Shown in pieces: positions 46,339 to 55,131 of a stretch of 64,000 bases of DNA; the stretch's first letter is position 1; every line of letters starts with the position of its first letter. Source of the stretch: Cognatundibacterium luofuense (GTDB lineage Bacteria; Pseudomonadota; Gammaproteobacteria; Burkholderiales; Burkholderiaceae_D); NCBI RefSeq assembly GCF_018139685.1, contig NZ_JAGSPN010000011.1:62001-126000 (forward strand). Reading direction: 5' to 3'. The translations under genes and the position numbers were made by a program. The notes under the pieces are model-generated. The model saw only the letters and a program-made list of their open reading frames with translations. It searched no databases and was not told the DNA's origin.

Positions 46339-46343
46339 GAGGG
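46319..46343 (-). terminator. kup terminator overlapping the tRNA promoter
   Basis: CCCTC / GAGGG arms (46323-46327, 46339-46343) with an 11-base loop and a four-base U run on the minus strand, just after the kup stop. The -35 box of the tRNA-Arg copy 3 promoter lies inside the loop. Confidence 0.6.
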
Positions 46344-46352
46344 CCTGCCATT

Positions 46353-48236
46353 TTAAATCTCTACCTGAGAGCCGACCTCAATGACGCGGTTACTCGGGAT
46401 GCGGTAAAAATCCGCAGCATCACGTGCATTGCGCGACATTGTCACAAACAACCATTCACGCCAGCCTGCCATACCACTGCCCGGACGCGACACGATCGTC
46501 TGACGCGCAATGAAATACGAGGTTTCCATTGGTTCAAAGCTCAGTCCGTGCTGCGCACACAACTCCAGCGCATTCGGAATATCCGGTTCATTTTTAAAAC
46601 CGTAATTCACATCGACCTGATAGCAGTTGTGCCCAAGGTCTGTTACCTGAATCCGCTCGTTAAACGGCACCCACGGAATCTCCTTGTTACGCAGAGTCAG
46701 GAAAACAATACGTTCATGGACAATTTTGTTGTGCGACAAATTATGCAGCAAGGCATGCGGCACACCATCTGCCTCGCCACGCAAAAATACTGCCGTACCA
46801 GGTACCCGTACAGGCGGCGACACAAACAGTGACTCCAGAAAATCTTCCAGCGGAATCGCATGTTTTTTCAGATTCTCAAACACCAGCTCACGACCACGCT
46901 TCCAGGTAATCATGATGGTGAACATAATTACGCCGAGCAGAATCGGGAACCAGCCACCGTGGAAGAATTTCAGCGCATTCGCGGAGAACAGAGAAATATC
47001 GATAAACAGGAAAAAACTGGTAGAAGCAAGGCACAGCAGTAAATTGTATTTCCAGCCGTAACGAATGACGAAGAAAGTCAGCAGCGATGTGACCAGCATC
47101 GTACCTGTTACCGCGATACCGTAAGCGGCGGCCAGCTTGGAGGACGATGCAAAGCCAATCACCGCAGCAACCACTGCTGCCAGCTGCATCCAGTTAATTG
47201 CCGGAATATAAATCTGGCCAATTTCTTTTGCGGAAGTATGAATAATCTCCATGCGCGGCAGAATACCCAGCGAAATTGCCTGCTTGGTCATCGAGAACGT
47301 GCCGGAAATGGTAGCTTGCGACGCGATTACAGTTGCTGTGGCAGACAAAATCACCAGCGGATAAATACTCCAGGCACCGAGCTGAGAATAAAACGGATTT
47401 TCAGCTGCCGCCGGATTGGCCAGCAATAATGCGCCCTGCCCCAGATAATTCAGTGCCAGCGCAGGAAACACAATCATGAACCAGGCAAAGCGTATCGGCT
47501 TGGCGCCGAAGTGCCCCATGTCGGCATACAGCGCCTCAGCACCAGTCAGCGCCAGCACCACCGCGCCCAGCGCCAGAAATGCCGCAAAACGGTGGCGATT
47601 CAGAAATTCCAGCGCGCGGAAAGGATTCAGCGCTTCCAGAATAACCGGGTTTTTGATGATGTTATAAACACCCATCGCCGCCAGTGAGAAAAACCAGATC
47701 AGCATAATCGGGCCAAACCATTTGCCAATGCCTGCTGTTCCGTGCGACTGAACCGCATACAAGGCGACCAGCACAGTCAGCGTAATCGGCACAACAAATG
47801 GCTGAAATGCCGGCGTCGCCACCTCCAGCCCCTCGATTGCCGAAAGCACGGAAATCGCCGGTGTAATGACACCATCGCCGAAAAATAAAGCTGCGCCAAA
47901 CAGCCCGAGCACCAGCAATGGAAAATGCCATGCCGATTTTTTACCGACCGATTCCAGTGCCAGCGCGGTCAGCGCCATGATACCGCCCTCGCCACGATTA
48001 TGCGCCCGCAGGATCAGGGTCACATATTTGAGGGCAACGATAATGATCAAACCCCATAAAATCAGGGAAACCACACCAAAAATATTGTCCGGATTGACAG
48101 CCAGTCCGTGTTCCGCCGAAAAGATTTCCTTCATCGTGTACAGCGGACTGGTTCCGATATCACCGTAAACGATACCGATTGCAGCCAGCGTCAGCGCTTT
48201 GAGGCTGCTTTTTCCATGTTCTGTTCCCAATTGCAT
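46353..48236 (-). CDS. kup: Potassium uptake protein Kup
   Basis: Proton-coupled K+ importer of the HAK/KUP/KT family in the inner membrane. It has 627 residues with 12 hydrophobic helices and a C-terminal cytoplasmic region. The N-terminal family signature ALTLAAIGIVYGDIGTSPLYTMKEIF is intact, and other typical motifs (GEGGIMALTALAL, FGDGVITPAISVLSA) are present. It is a single-gene unit. Confidence 0.96.
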   Translation of the reverse strand: MQLGTEHGKSSLKALTLAAIGIVYGDIGTSPLYTMKEIFSAEHGLAVNPDNIFGVVSLILWGLIIIVALKYVTLILRAHNRGEGGIMALTALALESVGKKSAWHFPLLVLGLFGAALFFGDGVITPAISVLSAIEGLEVATPAFQPFVVPITLTVLVALYAVQSHGTAGIGKWFGPIMLIWFFSLAAMGVYNIIKNPVILEALNPFRALEFLNRHRFAAFLALGAVVLALTGAEALYADMGHFGAKPIRFAWFMIVFPALALNYLGQGALLLANPAAAENPFYSQLGAWSIYPLVILSATATVIASQATISGTFSMTKQAISLGILPRMEIIHTSAKEIGQIYIPAINWMQLAAVVAAVIGFASSSKLAAAYGIAVTGTMLVTSLLTFFVIRYGWKYNLLLCLASTSFFLFIDISLFSANALKFFHGGWFPILLGVIMFTIMITWKRGRELVFENLKKHAIPLEDFLESLFVSPPVRVPGTAVFLRGEADGVPHALLHNLSHNKIVHERIVFLTLRNKEIPWVPFNERIQVTDLGHNCYQVDVNYGFKNEPDIPNALELCAQHGLSFEPMETSYFIARQTIVSRPGSGMAGWREWLFVTMSRNARDAADFYRIPSNRVIEVGSQVEI

Positions 48237-48577
48237 ACCTTGAAGTTAATGGTGCATTGCACAATAGGCCAATTCGGCGCGAAATTCAATCTTGTCATAT
48301 GAAATTCACATTGAATAGAAAGTTTACGCAACACTTCCTGCAGCCACCGGAAAATTTACAGCTTTTTTACGTAGTTTGTGTCTTCCCGCCGGAAAAAGAG
48401 AATCCGCCGGAGACAGAGACATACATCAGACGGTAGCTGAGGACGACTGCGTGCGCAAAACAACAAGACAGAGATGGACTAATGAGGGGGGGGAGGGACA
48501 ACATGAAGGAAAATCTCATGCAAAAATCAACGCAGAAAAGAAAAAAGCCTCTGAACAAAGTTCAGAGGCTTCAATTC
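48237..48577. other. Region between kup and tRNA-Ser
   Basis: About 340 bases. It should hold the kup promoter and holds the tRNA-Ser terminator at its right end. A purine-rich run with nine G residues lies near 48485-48496. No gene was recognised. Confidence 0.55.
48539..48570 (-). terminator. tRNA-Ser terminator
   Basis: Eleven-base arms AGCCTCTGAAC / GTTCAGAGGCT with an AAA loop; U run on the minus strand. Confidence 0.9.
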
Positions 48578-48669
48578 TGGCGGAGACGGTGAGATTCGAA
48601 CTCACGATCCAGGTTACCCCAGATGCCTCCTTAGCAGGGAGGTGCCTTCGGCCACTCGGCCACGTCTCC
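48578..48669 (-). tRNA. tRNA-Ser (anticodon GCT)
   Basis: A 92-base class II tRNA with encoded CCA, acceptor GGAGACG / CGTCTCC, anticodon loop CTGCTAA (GCT), a long variable arm and T-loop GTTCGAATC. Confidence 0.96.
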
Positions 48670-48741
48670 ACACATACGATCACATTACTGTGAGTCGCAG
48701 TTGAGACCGAGATAATATCTGCTCAACTGCATTTGGTCAAC

Positions 48742-48773
48742 TGCCCGCACACAAAATTGTGTTGATACGGGCA
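48742..48773 (-). terminator. Hairpin after lysC
   Basis: TGCCCG / CGGGCA arms with a second inner palindrome ACACAATTTTGTGT. No U tract follows, so it may be an mRNA-end stabiliser rather than a strong terminator. Confidence 0.35.
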
Positions 48774-48778
48774 ACTTT

Positions 48779-50029
48779 TTACGCGCTTTCCAGACCGAAG
48801 GCTTTATGCAGCGCACGCACTGCCAGCTCCATGTATTTCTCGTCAATCAGGACGGAGATTTTGATTTCAGAAGTTGAAATCATCTGGATATTGATCCCCT
48901 CTTCCGACAAGGTGCGGAACATCTGGGAAGCGATGCCTACGTGGCTGCGCATACCGACGCCGACTACGGATACTTTGGACACTTTGCTGTCGCCAACAAT
49001 ATTTGTTGCGCCAATGTGTTCGCGCACACTTTCCTGCAATACCTGCATTGCTTTGTTGTAGTCTGCGCGCGGCACTGTGAACGTGAAGTCGGTTTTACCC
49101 TCAACAGACTGGTTCTGGATAATCATATCGACTTCGATATTGGCATCCGCTACCGGACCGAGGATCTGGTAAGCAATCCCCGGACGATCCGGTACGCACA
49201 GGACGGTGATCTTCGCCTCATCACGGTTAAACGCGATGCCAGTGACGGTTGCTTGTTCCATATTTGTATCTTCCTCAAACGAAATCAGGGTGCCGGAAGC
49301 AGCTTCTTCTTCCAGCGGCATTAACGGGTCGGTCAGCGATGAGAGTACGCGAGTTGGCATGCGGTAGTTACCGGCAAATTCCACAGAGCGGATTTGCAGA
49401 ACTTTAGAGCCCAGCGATGCCATTTCCAGCATTTCTTCAAAGGTAATGGTTTTCAGGCGGCGCGCATCCGTCACCACACGCGGATCGGTGGTGTACACAC
49501 CGTCAACGTCGGTGTAAATCAGACATTCCTGTGCCTGCAGCGCCGCAGCAACGGCAACTGCTGACGTATCTGAACCGCCGCGACCCAGCGTCGTAATATT
49601 ACCCAGATCATCCACACCCTGAAAGCCGGTAATTACCACAATGCGGCCGGCATCCAGATCCGCCTTAACCTTCTTATCATCGATAGAGGAAATGCGTGCC
49701 TTGGTGTAAGCAGAGTCAGTTTTGATCGGAACTTGCCAGCCCGCATACGAGACCGCATCTTTGCCGATTGCCTGCAGCGCGATAGCCAGCAGACCGACAG
49801 AGACTTGTTCACCGGTTGCGGCAATCATATCAAGTTCACGCGGTGTCGGATCGGCGGACAATTCCTTCGCCAGACCCAGAAGACGGTTGGTTTCGCCGGA
49901 CATGGCCGATGGCACCACAACGATCTGGTGACCGGCATCATGCCATTTGGCAACGCGTTTAGCGACATTCCTGATGCGCTCGACTGAGCCCATCGAGGTG
50001 CCACCATATTTGTGAACGATTAAAGCCAT
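48779..50029 (-). CDS. lysC: Aspartate kinase
   Basis: Phosphorylates aspartate, the first step toward lysine, threonine, methionine and diaminopimelate; asd at 5.5 kb is the next step. The N-terminal catalytic signature VHKYGGTSMGS and the GRGGSDTSAVA motif are intact, followed by two ACT domains from about residue 265 that allow feedback control. It has 416 residues. I saw no lysine-riboswitch-like fold upstream. It lies 109 bases before tRNA-Ser. Confidence 0.96.
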   Translation of the reverse strand: MALIVHKYGGTSMGSVERIRNVAKRVAKWHDAGHQIVVVPSAMSGETNRLLGLAKELSADPTPRELDMIAATGEQVSVGLLAIALQAIGKDAVSYAGWQVPIKTDSAYTKARISSIDDKKVKADLDAGRIVVITGFQGVDDLGNITTLGRGGSDTSAVAVAAALQAQECLIYTDVDGVYTTDPRVVTDARRLKTITFEEMLEMASLGSKVLQIRSVEFAGNYRMPTRVLSSLTDPLMPLEEEAASGTLISFEEDTNMEQATVTGIAFNRDEAKITVLCVPDRPGIAYQILGPVADANIEVDMIIQNQSVEGKTDFTFTVPRADYNKAMQVLQESVREHIGATNIVGDSKVSKVSVVGVGMRSHVGIASQMFRTLSEEGINIQMISTSEIKISVLIDEKYMELAVRALHKAFGLESA

Positions 50030-50266
50030 AGATGTACAAGACTGAAAAGGGGTGAAAAAAGCCGTAAATCAACCCCTAACTCTACATGCTGCCCTGCAAA
50101 ATAACAAGGCAAAGCCCGAGTAAATTTTCTTAGGTTTTTTGATTTCAAAAAGGCAATTCAGCGAATTTTGTAAAGAATTCCGGCAAAAAAACCTGCGTTT
50201 ACTGCTGTCTTTAAAATGACTCGCGATATGCGGTCTGCACAGGCGGCAAAAATGCGGATTTCGATG

Positions 50267-50292
50267 AAAATATACCCCCCAGGGTATATTTT
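50267..50292. promoter_or_regulatory. CsoR/FrmR-like operator palindrome
   Basis: A perfect eleven-base inverted repeat, AAAATATACCC and GGGTATATTTT, around CCCA. The TATACCC-CC-GGGTATA form resembles operators of the CsoR/RcnR/FrmR metal and formaldehyde sensors. A second ATATACCCCC occurs at 50333-50342. No such regulator or efflux gene is visible beside it. Confidence 0.5.
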
Positions 50293-50527
50293 AAGAGCCG
50301 CGTATTTACTGAGACAATTGGCATGTTTTGCCATATACCCCCATTGTTTTATACCAAAACCGGCATATCTCTGATCGTGTGGCGGGCGCGCATGCGGCTT
50401 CCTGCATAACGGGGCCTGATATGCGCCATATGCACGGACGGCATATGGATATAAGAAATCAGTCGCTGGAACGCGGCTTTACGGCACAACTGAAACCGGA
50501 TAAATGATTTATATGCTTCCGGATACG

Positions 50528-50567
50528 AAAAACGCCGTGGTGCTATGCACAACGGCGCTTCGTTTTT
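50528..50567 (-). terminator. DUF1415 terminator
   Basis: CGCCGTGGTG / CACAACGGCG arms with one mismatch and flanking A and T runs; about 50 bases past the DUF1415 stop. Confidence 0.75.
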
Positions 50568-50618
50568 ACGGTATGTCAGTACATTGCGGGCAGCACAACG
50601 CTGACGATGGACGGTTTC

Positions 50619-51212
50619 TTACTGATCCTGATCCGGCTTGACGCTGGCCGGATCGAGCTTACCGTCCAGCAAATCGTACCAGCCTTCATGGCCCAGTTTG
50701 CGCATCATCGCCATATTACGGTCAAAGATGGCGGCGGCATCGGGAAATGCATCGACGGCGCGCTCTATGCTTTCTTCACGCAGCAAATGCAGCGTCGGAT
50801 ATGGCGAACGATTGGTGTAATTTTCAATATCACCCGGTTCGCTATCGGCAAACTGATAATCCGGATGGAAGTTGGCAATCTGCAGTATGCCATCCAGATC
50901 CAGCTCTTCCAGCAGCGCATCCGCGACATCCAGAAAATCATTGAAATCCAGAAAATCATTCAGCACATACGGGTGAATCAGCAACGTAGTTTCGGTTTTC
51001 TCCGGATTAGCTTCCGCCAGTACTTCCAGCTCCTGACGCAATACCTCAACCAGTTCTTCCGGCGTTTCTGCCTCACTGACGACATAGCGCACTTGCTGTT
51101 TGACATGCACCGCTTTGGCAAACGGGCAGAGATTGAGTCCGATCACCGCTTTTTCCAGCCAGTTGGTGGTTGCGGCAATGACCTGTTCGTTGGTGACACG
51201 ACGTGGCGACAT
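50619..51212 (-). CDS. DUF1415 family protein
   Basis: Function unknown. 197 residues from the ATG at 51212, which has AAGGAAG upstream; an open frame to 51248 is not needed. It has conserved blocks LCPFAKAV, TTLLIHPYVLNDFLDFNDFLD and ANFHPDYQFAD that define the family, and a regular alternation of helix and strand. No signal peptide or membrane helix. It lies downstream of aceB on the same strand but behind a terminator. Confidence 0.9.
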   Translation of the reverse strand: MSPRRVTNEQVIAATTNWLEKAVIGLNLCPFAKAVHVKQQVRYVVSEAETPEELVEVLRQELEVLAEANPEKTETTLLIHPYVLNDFLDFNDFLDVADALLEELDLDGILQIANFHPDYQFADSEPGDIENYTNRSPYPTLHLLREESIERAVDAFPDAAAIFDRNMAMMRKLGHEGWYDLLDGKLDPASVKPDQDQ

Positions 51213-51270
51213 AAAACTTCCTTTCTCAGATGGGGCGAAGAATAGCATGCCGGATTGCCCTGCCCCGATA

Positions 51271-51306
51271 AAAAAACCGGTACAGCCTGCGCCATACCGG
51301 TTTTTT
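51271..51306 (-). terminator. aceB terminator
   Basis: Twelve-base arms AAAAAACCGGTA / TACCGGTTTTTT with a 12-base loop, beyond the aceB stop and before DUF1415. Confidence 0.92.
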
Positions 51307-51362
51307 CCTGTTTCACTGCGTCAGCGCAAGCGCTGCTGGCAGCCTTTGATTAGCTGCACTGA

Positions 51363-52949
51363 TCAGACTTCTTCGTACAGCGGCAGCGTCAGGAATTCGG
51401 CGAAATTGTCGGAGGTCGACATCTCTTCGAAAATCTGCGCGGCGCGGTCGTAAGTTGCGCCGTCACCGGCAACCGCTTTCACTTTGACCAGCTCTTCCGG
51501 AATCATGGCTTTGACCATTTCTTCCGTCACTTTACGGCCATCTTCCAGCACGCCTTTCGGAGTGCGTATCCATTGCCAGACTTGTGAACGGGAAATTTCC
51601 GCCGTCGCTGCATCTTCCATCAGATTGTGAATCGGTACGCAGCCATTGCCCGCCAGCCATGCACCCAGATAGTGAATACCGACGTTGATGTTGTAACGCA
51701 GACCGGCTTCGGTAATCGGCGTTTCCGGCTGGAAGTTCAGCAGATCGGCTGCAGTGGTTTGTACGTCCGGACGCTGTTTGCTGATTTGATTCGGTGCATC
51801 GCCGAGCACTTTTTTGAACTCGGTCATCGCCAGATCGACCAGTCCCGGATGGGCAACCCAGCCGCCGTCGTAGCCATCAGTCGCATCGCGGGCTTTGTCA
51901 GAGCGAACACCGCCCATGGCAACTTCATTTTTCTCAGGATCATTCTTGATCGGGATCAGCGCAGACATACCGCCGATAGCTGGTGCGTTACGTTTATGGC
52001 AGGTTTTCAGCAACAGCAGCGCATACGCACGCATGAACGGCGCAGTCATCGTGACTTTGCCGCGGTCGGCCAGACAGAAATCGCGGTCGTTTTTGAATTT
52101 TTTGATGCAGGAGAAGATGTAATCCCAGCGACCGGCATTCAGACCGGAACTGTGTTCACGCAGTTCGTACAGGATTTCATCCATTTCAAACGCCGCGACA
52201 ATCGTTTCAATCAGTACCGTGGCTTTGATCGTGCCTTGTGCCAGACCCAGTTCGTTTTGCGCCATCACGAAAATGTCATTCCACAGACGGGCTTCCAGAT
52301 GGGATTCCATTTTCGGCAGATAGAAATACGGGCCGGCGCCGCGTGCCAGTTGTTCTTTGGCATTGTGGAACAGGAACAGCGCGAAATCGAAAATACCGCC
52401 GGAAATACGTTTGCCATCCACCAGCACATGCTTTTCATCCAGATGCCAGCCGCGCGGACGTACCACCAGCGTCGCCACTTTATCGTTTAACACATAGCGT
52501 TTGCCGTTTTGCTCCAGACTGATCGTGCGGCGAACGGCATCGCGCATATTAATCTGGCCCTGAATCTGGTTATCCCAGTTCGGTGTATTCGAATCTTCAA
52601 AGTCCGTCATATAACTGTCGGCACCGGAATTCAACGCGTTGACGACCATTTTGCGCTCCACCGGACCAGTAATTTCCACGCGGCGGCATTCCAGTGCTTT
52701 TGGCAGCGGCGCAATCGTCCAGTCGCCTTCGCGGATATGGCGGGTGGATTCCAGGAAATCCGGACGCTCACCGGCATCCATGCGTTTAGCGCGCTCGACG
52801 CGGGCTTGCAGCAGCGACTGGCGACGCTCTTCAAATGCGCGGCTCAGTTTTGCGACAAAGCTCAGGGCTTCGGTGGTCAGAATCTGTTCATAGCCGGGTT
52901 TGATCGCGGCGGTAATCTGTACGCCTTCCGGCAAGCTGATTGTAGTCAT
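51363..52949 (-). CDS. aceB: Malate synthase A
   Basis: Condenses glyoxylate and acetyl-CoA to malate in the glyoxylate shunt; cytosolic TIM barrel. The start at 52949 (MTTISLPEGVQIT) has GGAG upstream. It has 528 residues. Family signatures include KMESHLEARLWNDIF, VLIETIVAAFEMDEILYELREHSSGLNAGRWDYIFS and the C-terminal GCVPIHNLMEDAATAEISRSQVWQW. No isocitrate lyase gene is in the window. A dehalogenase-like gene is 24 bases upstream and a LysR gene is divergent from both, an arrangement suggesting joint control. Confidence 0.96.
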   Translation of the reverse strand: MTTISLPEGVQITAAIKPGYEQILTTEALSFVAKLSRAFEERRQSLLQARVERAKRMDAGERPDFLESTRHIREGDWTIAPLPKALECRRVEITGPVERKMVVNALNSGADSYMTDFEDSNTPNWDNQIQGQINMRDAVRRTISLEQNGKRYVLNDKVATLVVRPRGWHLDEKHVLVDGKRISGGIFDFALFLFHNAKEQLARGAGPYFYLPKMESHLEARLWNDIFVMAQNELGLAQGTIKATVLIETIVAAFEMDEILYELREHSSGLNAGRWDYIFSCIKKFKNDRDFCLADRGKVTMTAPFMRAYALLLLKTCHKRNAPAIGGMSALIPIKNDPEKNEVAMGGVRSDKARDATDGYDGGWVAHPGLVDLAMTEFKKVLGDAPNQISKQRPDVQTTAADLLNFQPETPITEAGLRYNINVGIHYLGAWLAGNGCVPIHNLMEDAATAEISRSQVWQWIRTPKGVLEDGRKVTEEMVKAMIPEELVKVKAVAGDGATYDRAAQIFEEMSTSDNFAEFLTLPLYEEV

Positions 52950-52973
52950 GCGGTTCTCCATCCGTTTCAAAGT

Positions 52974-53651
52974 TCAAAGGTTTGACGATAAAAAATTCAC
53001 TACATCCTGCAAGCTATTGCCCGTGCCCTGCGGCAATACACCCAGTTCTTCCGCCGGTGCCTGCTGGCGGTTCACCCAGAACGTGGTGTAACCGAACCAG
53101 CCTGCACCGCAGGCGTCCCAGCCATTGGCTGAAACAAACAAAATATCGCGCGCCGCCAGCCCCAGCACATCCGGCCCCATCTGATACACCTCCGGCGCGG
53201 TTTTATACTTTTGCACACTGTCGGCCGACAGCACATGATGGAAGTAGCTGCGCAAACCCGCTGCTTCCAGCGCTGACTGCAACATCGGCGTGGTGCCGTT
53301 CGATAAAATCGCCAGACTCAGCGGCATTGCCCGCAGCTGCTGTAATACCTGTTCGCATTCAGGAAACACCGGCAAACGGGCGTATTCCCCCATCAGCGCG
53401 TTCTGCGCTTCGATATTCAGCGCCAGCCCGAGTTTGCGGCAGCTGAATACCAGTGCATCCTGCGTGACTTCCCAAAATGGCTTATACATACAACACATCG
53501 TGCGCAACTGTGTGTACTCAATCTGCTTACTACGCCACAATTGTGCGAGTGCCGAACCGACACCGGGATAAAACCGCTCCGCCGTGGATGCCAGCGCATA
53601 CACATCAAATAAGGTGCCATAAGCATCAAAAACCACTGCGCGAACCGGCAT
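52974..53651 (-). CDS. HAD-family haloacid dehalogenase, type II
   Basis: Hydrolase of the L-2-haloacid dehalogenase type. Motif I FDAYGTLFDVY has the nucleophile Asp9, followed by motif II SNGT, the lysine in QKYKTAPEVY, and motif IV SANGWDACGA. It has 225 residues from the ATG at 53651 (MPVRAVVFDAYG). The true substrate need not be a haloacid. It ends 24 bases before aceB, so the two are likely co-transcribed. Confidence 0.88.
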   Translation of the reverse strand: MPVRAVVFDAYGTLFDVYALASTAERFYPGVGSALAQLWRSKQIEYTQLRTMCCMYKPFWEVTQDALVFSCRKLGLALNIEAQNALMGEYARLPVFPECEQVLQQLRAMPLSLAILSNGTTPMLQSALEAAGLRSYFHHVLSADSVQKYKTAPEVYQMGPDVLGLAARDILFVSANGWDACGAGWFGYTTFWVNRQQAPAEELGVLPQGTGNSLQDVVNFLSSNL

Positions 53652-53816
53652 GAACGCCACCTTTATCCTGACTGTTGTTCTGTTCCACTACAGTATATTC
53701 AATCAAAACCAACATAAAGAGGGAGATTTATCACTTTATCTTTTACTTTTACGCAAAAATAATAAAAATACGTCGTTCATAACAAAAACAAAGAACACTT
53801 TGGGGGAATCCACGAG

Positions 53817-54719
53817 ATGGATCAGTTCAAACAAATCAGCACGTTTGCTGAGGTTGCGTCACGAGGCAGCCTGTCAGCAGCGGCGCGGGCGGAAGGCGTG
53901 GCACCAGCCATGATCAGCCGCCGGCTGGATGCATTAGAAGAAAGACTCGGTGTCAAACTCTTACAACGCACCACCCGCAAAATTGCCCTGACGCATGAGG
54001 GCAGTTCATTTCTTGAAGATTGTCAGCGCATTCTGGCCGAACTGGAGGAGGCAGAAGCGCAGGTATCCGAACGCAGTGCCACCGCCAGCGGCGCACTGAC
54101 AATTTCCGCACCGGCCGGATTCGGGCGTCAGCATGTGGCTCCGCTGATTCCGGCATTTCTGGATTTGCATCCGGGCTTAGAGCTGACCCTGAGCCTGAAT
54201 GACCGCGTCGTCGATCTGATCGGCGAAGGCATCGATGTGGCGATTCGTATCGCCGCACTCAGTGACTCCAATCTGATTGGTGTAAAACTGGCTGATAACA
54301 AACGGGTGGTCGTCGCTTCACCGGATTATCTGAGCAAACACGGCAGGCCGCGTACGCTGGATGATCTGATGGCGCACAATTGTCTGGCCTTCAGTGCGGA
54401 TGGTAGCCAGCGCGGCTGGACCTTCCGCCAGAATGGAAAAAATGTGACGATCAAAGTCGATGGCAACATGGTATGCAACGATGGCGAAGTGTTGCATGAC
54501 TGGGCGCTGGCCGGACGTGGTCTCGCATGGCGCTCAATGTGGGAAGTCGGCACGGAAATCGAATCCGGCAAATTGGTGACGGTGCTCGATGAATTCACCG
54601 CACCGGGCAATGATATTTACGCGATTTTTGCGCAACGTCGCCACCTGCCATTCCGTATCCGCGCCTTCATTGACTTTCTGCGTCAGGCTTACGCCTTACC
54701 GGATTACTGGCGTAAGTAA
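53817..54719 (+). CDS. LysR-type transcriptional regulator, divergent from aceB
   Basis: Winged helix-turn-helix at the N terminus (FAEVASRGSLSAAARAEGVAPAMISRRLDALEERLGVKLLQRTTR), followed by an effector-binding domain (GALTISAPAGFGRQHVAPLIPAFLDLHPGLELTL). It has 300 residues. It lies 165 bases from the divergent dehalogenase-aceB unit, so it probably controls that unit, though the inducer cannot be told. Confidence 0.9.
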   Translation: MDQFKQISTFAEVASRGSLSAAARAEGVAPAMISRRLDALEERLGVKLLQRTTRKIALTHEGSSFLEDCQRILAELEEAEAQVSERSATASGALTISAPAGFGRQHVAPLIPAFLDLHPGLELTLSLNDRVVDLIGEGIDVAIRIAALSDSNLIGVKLADNKRVVVASPDYLSKHGRPRTLDDLMAHNCLAFSADGSQRGWTFRQNGKNVTIKVDGNMVCNDGEVLHDWALAGRGLAWRSMWEVGTEIESGKLVTVLDEFTAPGNDIYAIFAQRRHLPFRIRAFIDFLRQAYALPDYWRK

Positions 54720-54788
54720 GATTGCGAATACAGCGATCAGGTGACGGCTCTTTTAACCTGATAGACGTCCGGGCACGACCTCTTGTTA

Positions 54789-54870
54789 TGCAAACTTCGT
54801 CATTTCGGAATAACGGAGGCCCGGACTTTCTGCTGACGATCGCCGGATCGCTGTGCCAAAGTCCGCATTT
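54789..54870 (+). repeat. Dispersed 82-bp repeat, copy C
   Basis: TGCAAACTTCGTCATTT, then GGAGGCCCGGACTTTCTGCT, GACGATCGCCGGATCGCTGTG and TCCGCATTT. Few differences from copy B. It is followed by two copies of CGGGTTATT and lies between convergent genes. Confidence 0.88.
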
Positions 54871-55023
54871 CGGGTTATTTCGGGTTATTCGGAACCGTTT
54901 CAGATCGTCACGGGCAGTAAGGTGTTCCGGTCAGCCGCGCCGTCCGAGGAAGCCTTACAACGAGATCCGGCAAGCATCTGATCTGCAAACATCACGCTTC
55001 CCGACAATTTCCATACGGGATCG

Positions 55024-55063
55024 CAAAAAAACGCCGTTTTCATGACAGAAAACGGCGCTTTTT
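55024..55063 (-). terminator. MCP terminator
   Basis: Arms AACGCCGTTTT and AAAACGGCG with a CATGACAG loop, A run on the left and T run on the right; about 70 bases past the chemoreceptor stop. Confidence 0.85.
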
Positions 55064-55131
55064 GTGCTGCTTTGCTGCGCTGCCTCAGATATCAGTTCAG
55101 CGACGCTGACTGGCACTGACGAGCGGAAAAA

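Larger units (their letters stand above)
50030..50618. other. Long region upstream of lysC
   Basis: About 590 bases without a supported gene. It contains a CsoR-like palindrome, a nearby half-site, and the DUF1415 terminator at the right end. A 67-residue minus-strand open frame is judged spurious. Confidence 0.6.
54720..55131. other. Convergent region between LysR gene and MCP
   Basis: About 410 bases. It holds copy C of the dispersed repeat followed by a stretch with no clear feature and the MCP terminator. No gene is supported. Confidence 0.7.

Noticed and set aside
50200-50270. Possible sixth copy of the dispersed repeat
   Set aside because: Only TGTGCAGACCGCAT and a few short words match on the minus strand; too weak beside copies A-D.
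50030-50300. Lysine riboswitch before lysC
   Set aside because: The known conserved junction segments of that riboswitch are not seen.
50349-50552. A 67-residue minus-strand frame upstream of lysC
   Set aside because: No ribosome site and no family features; it overlaps the DUF1415 terminator hairpin.
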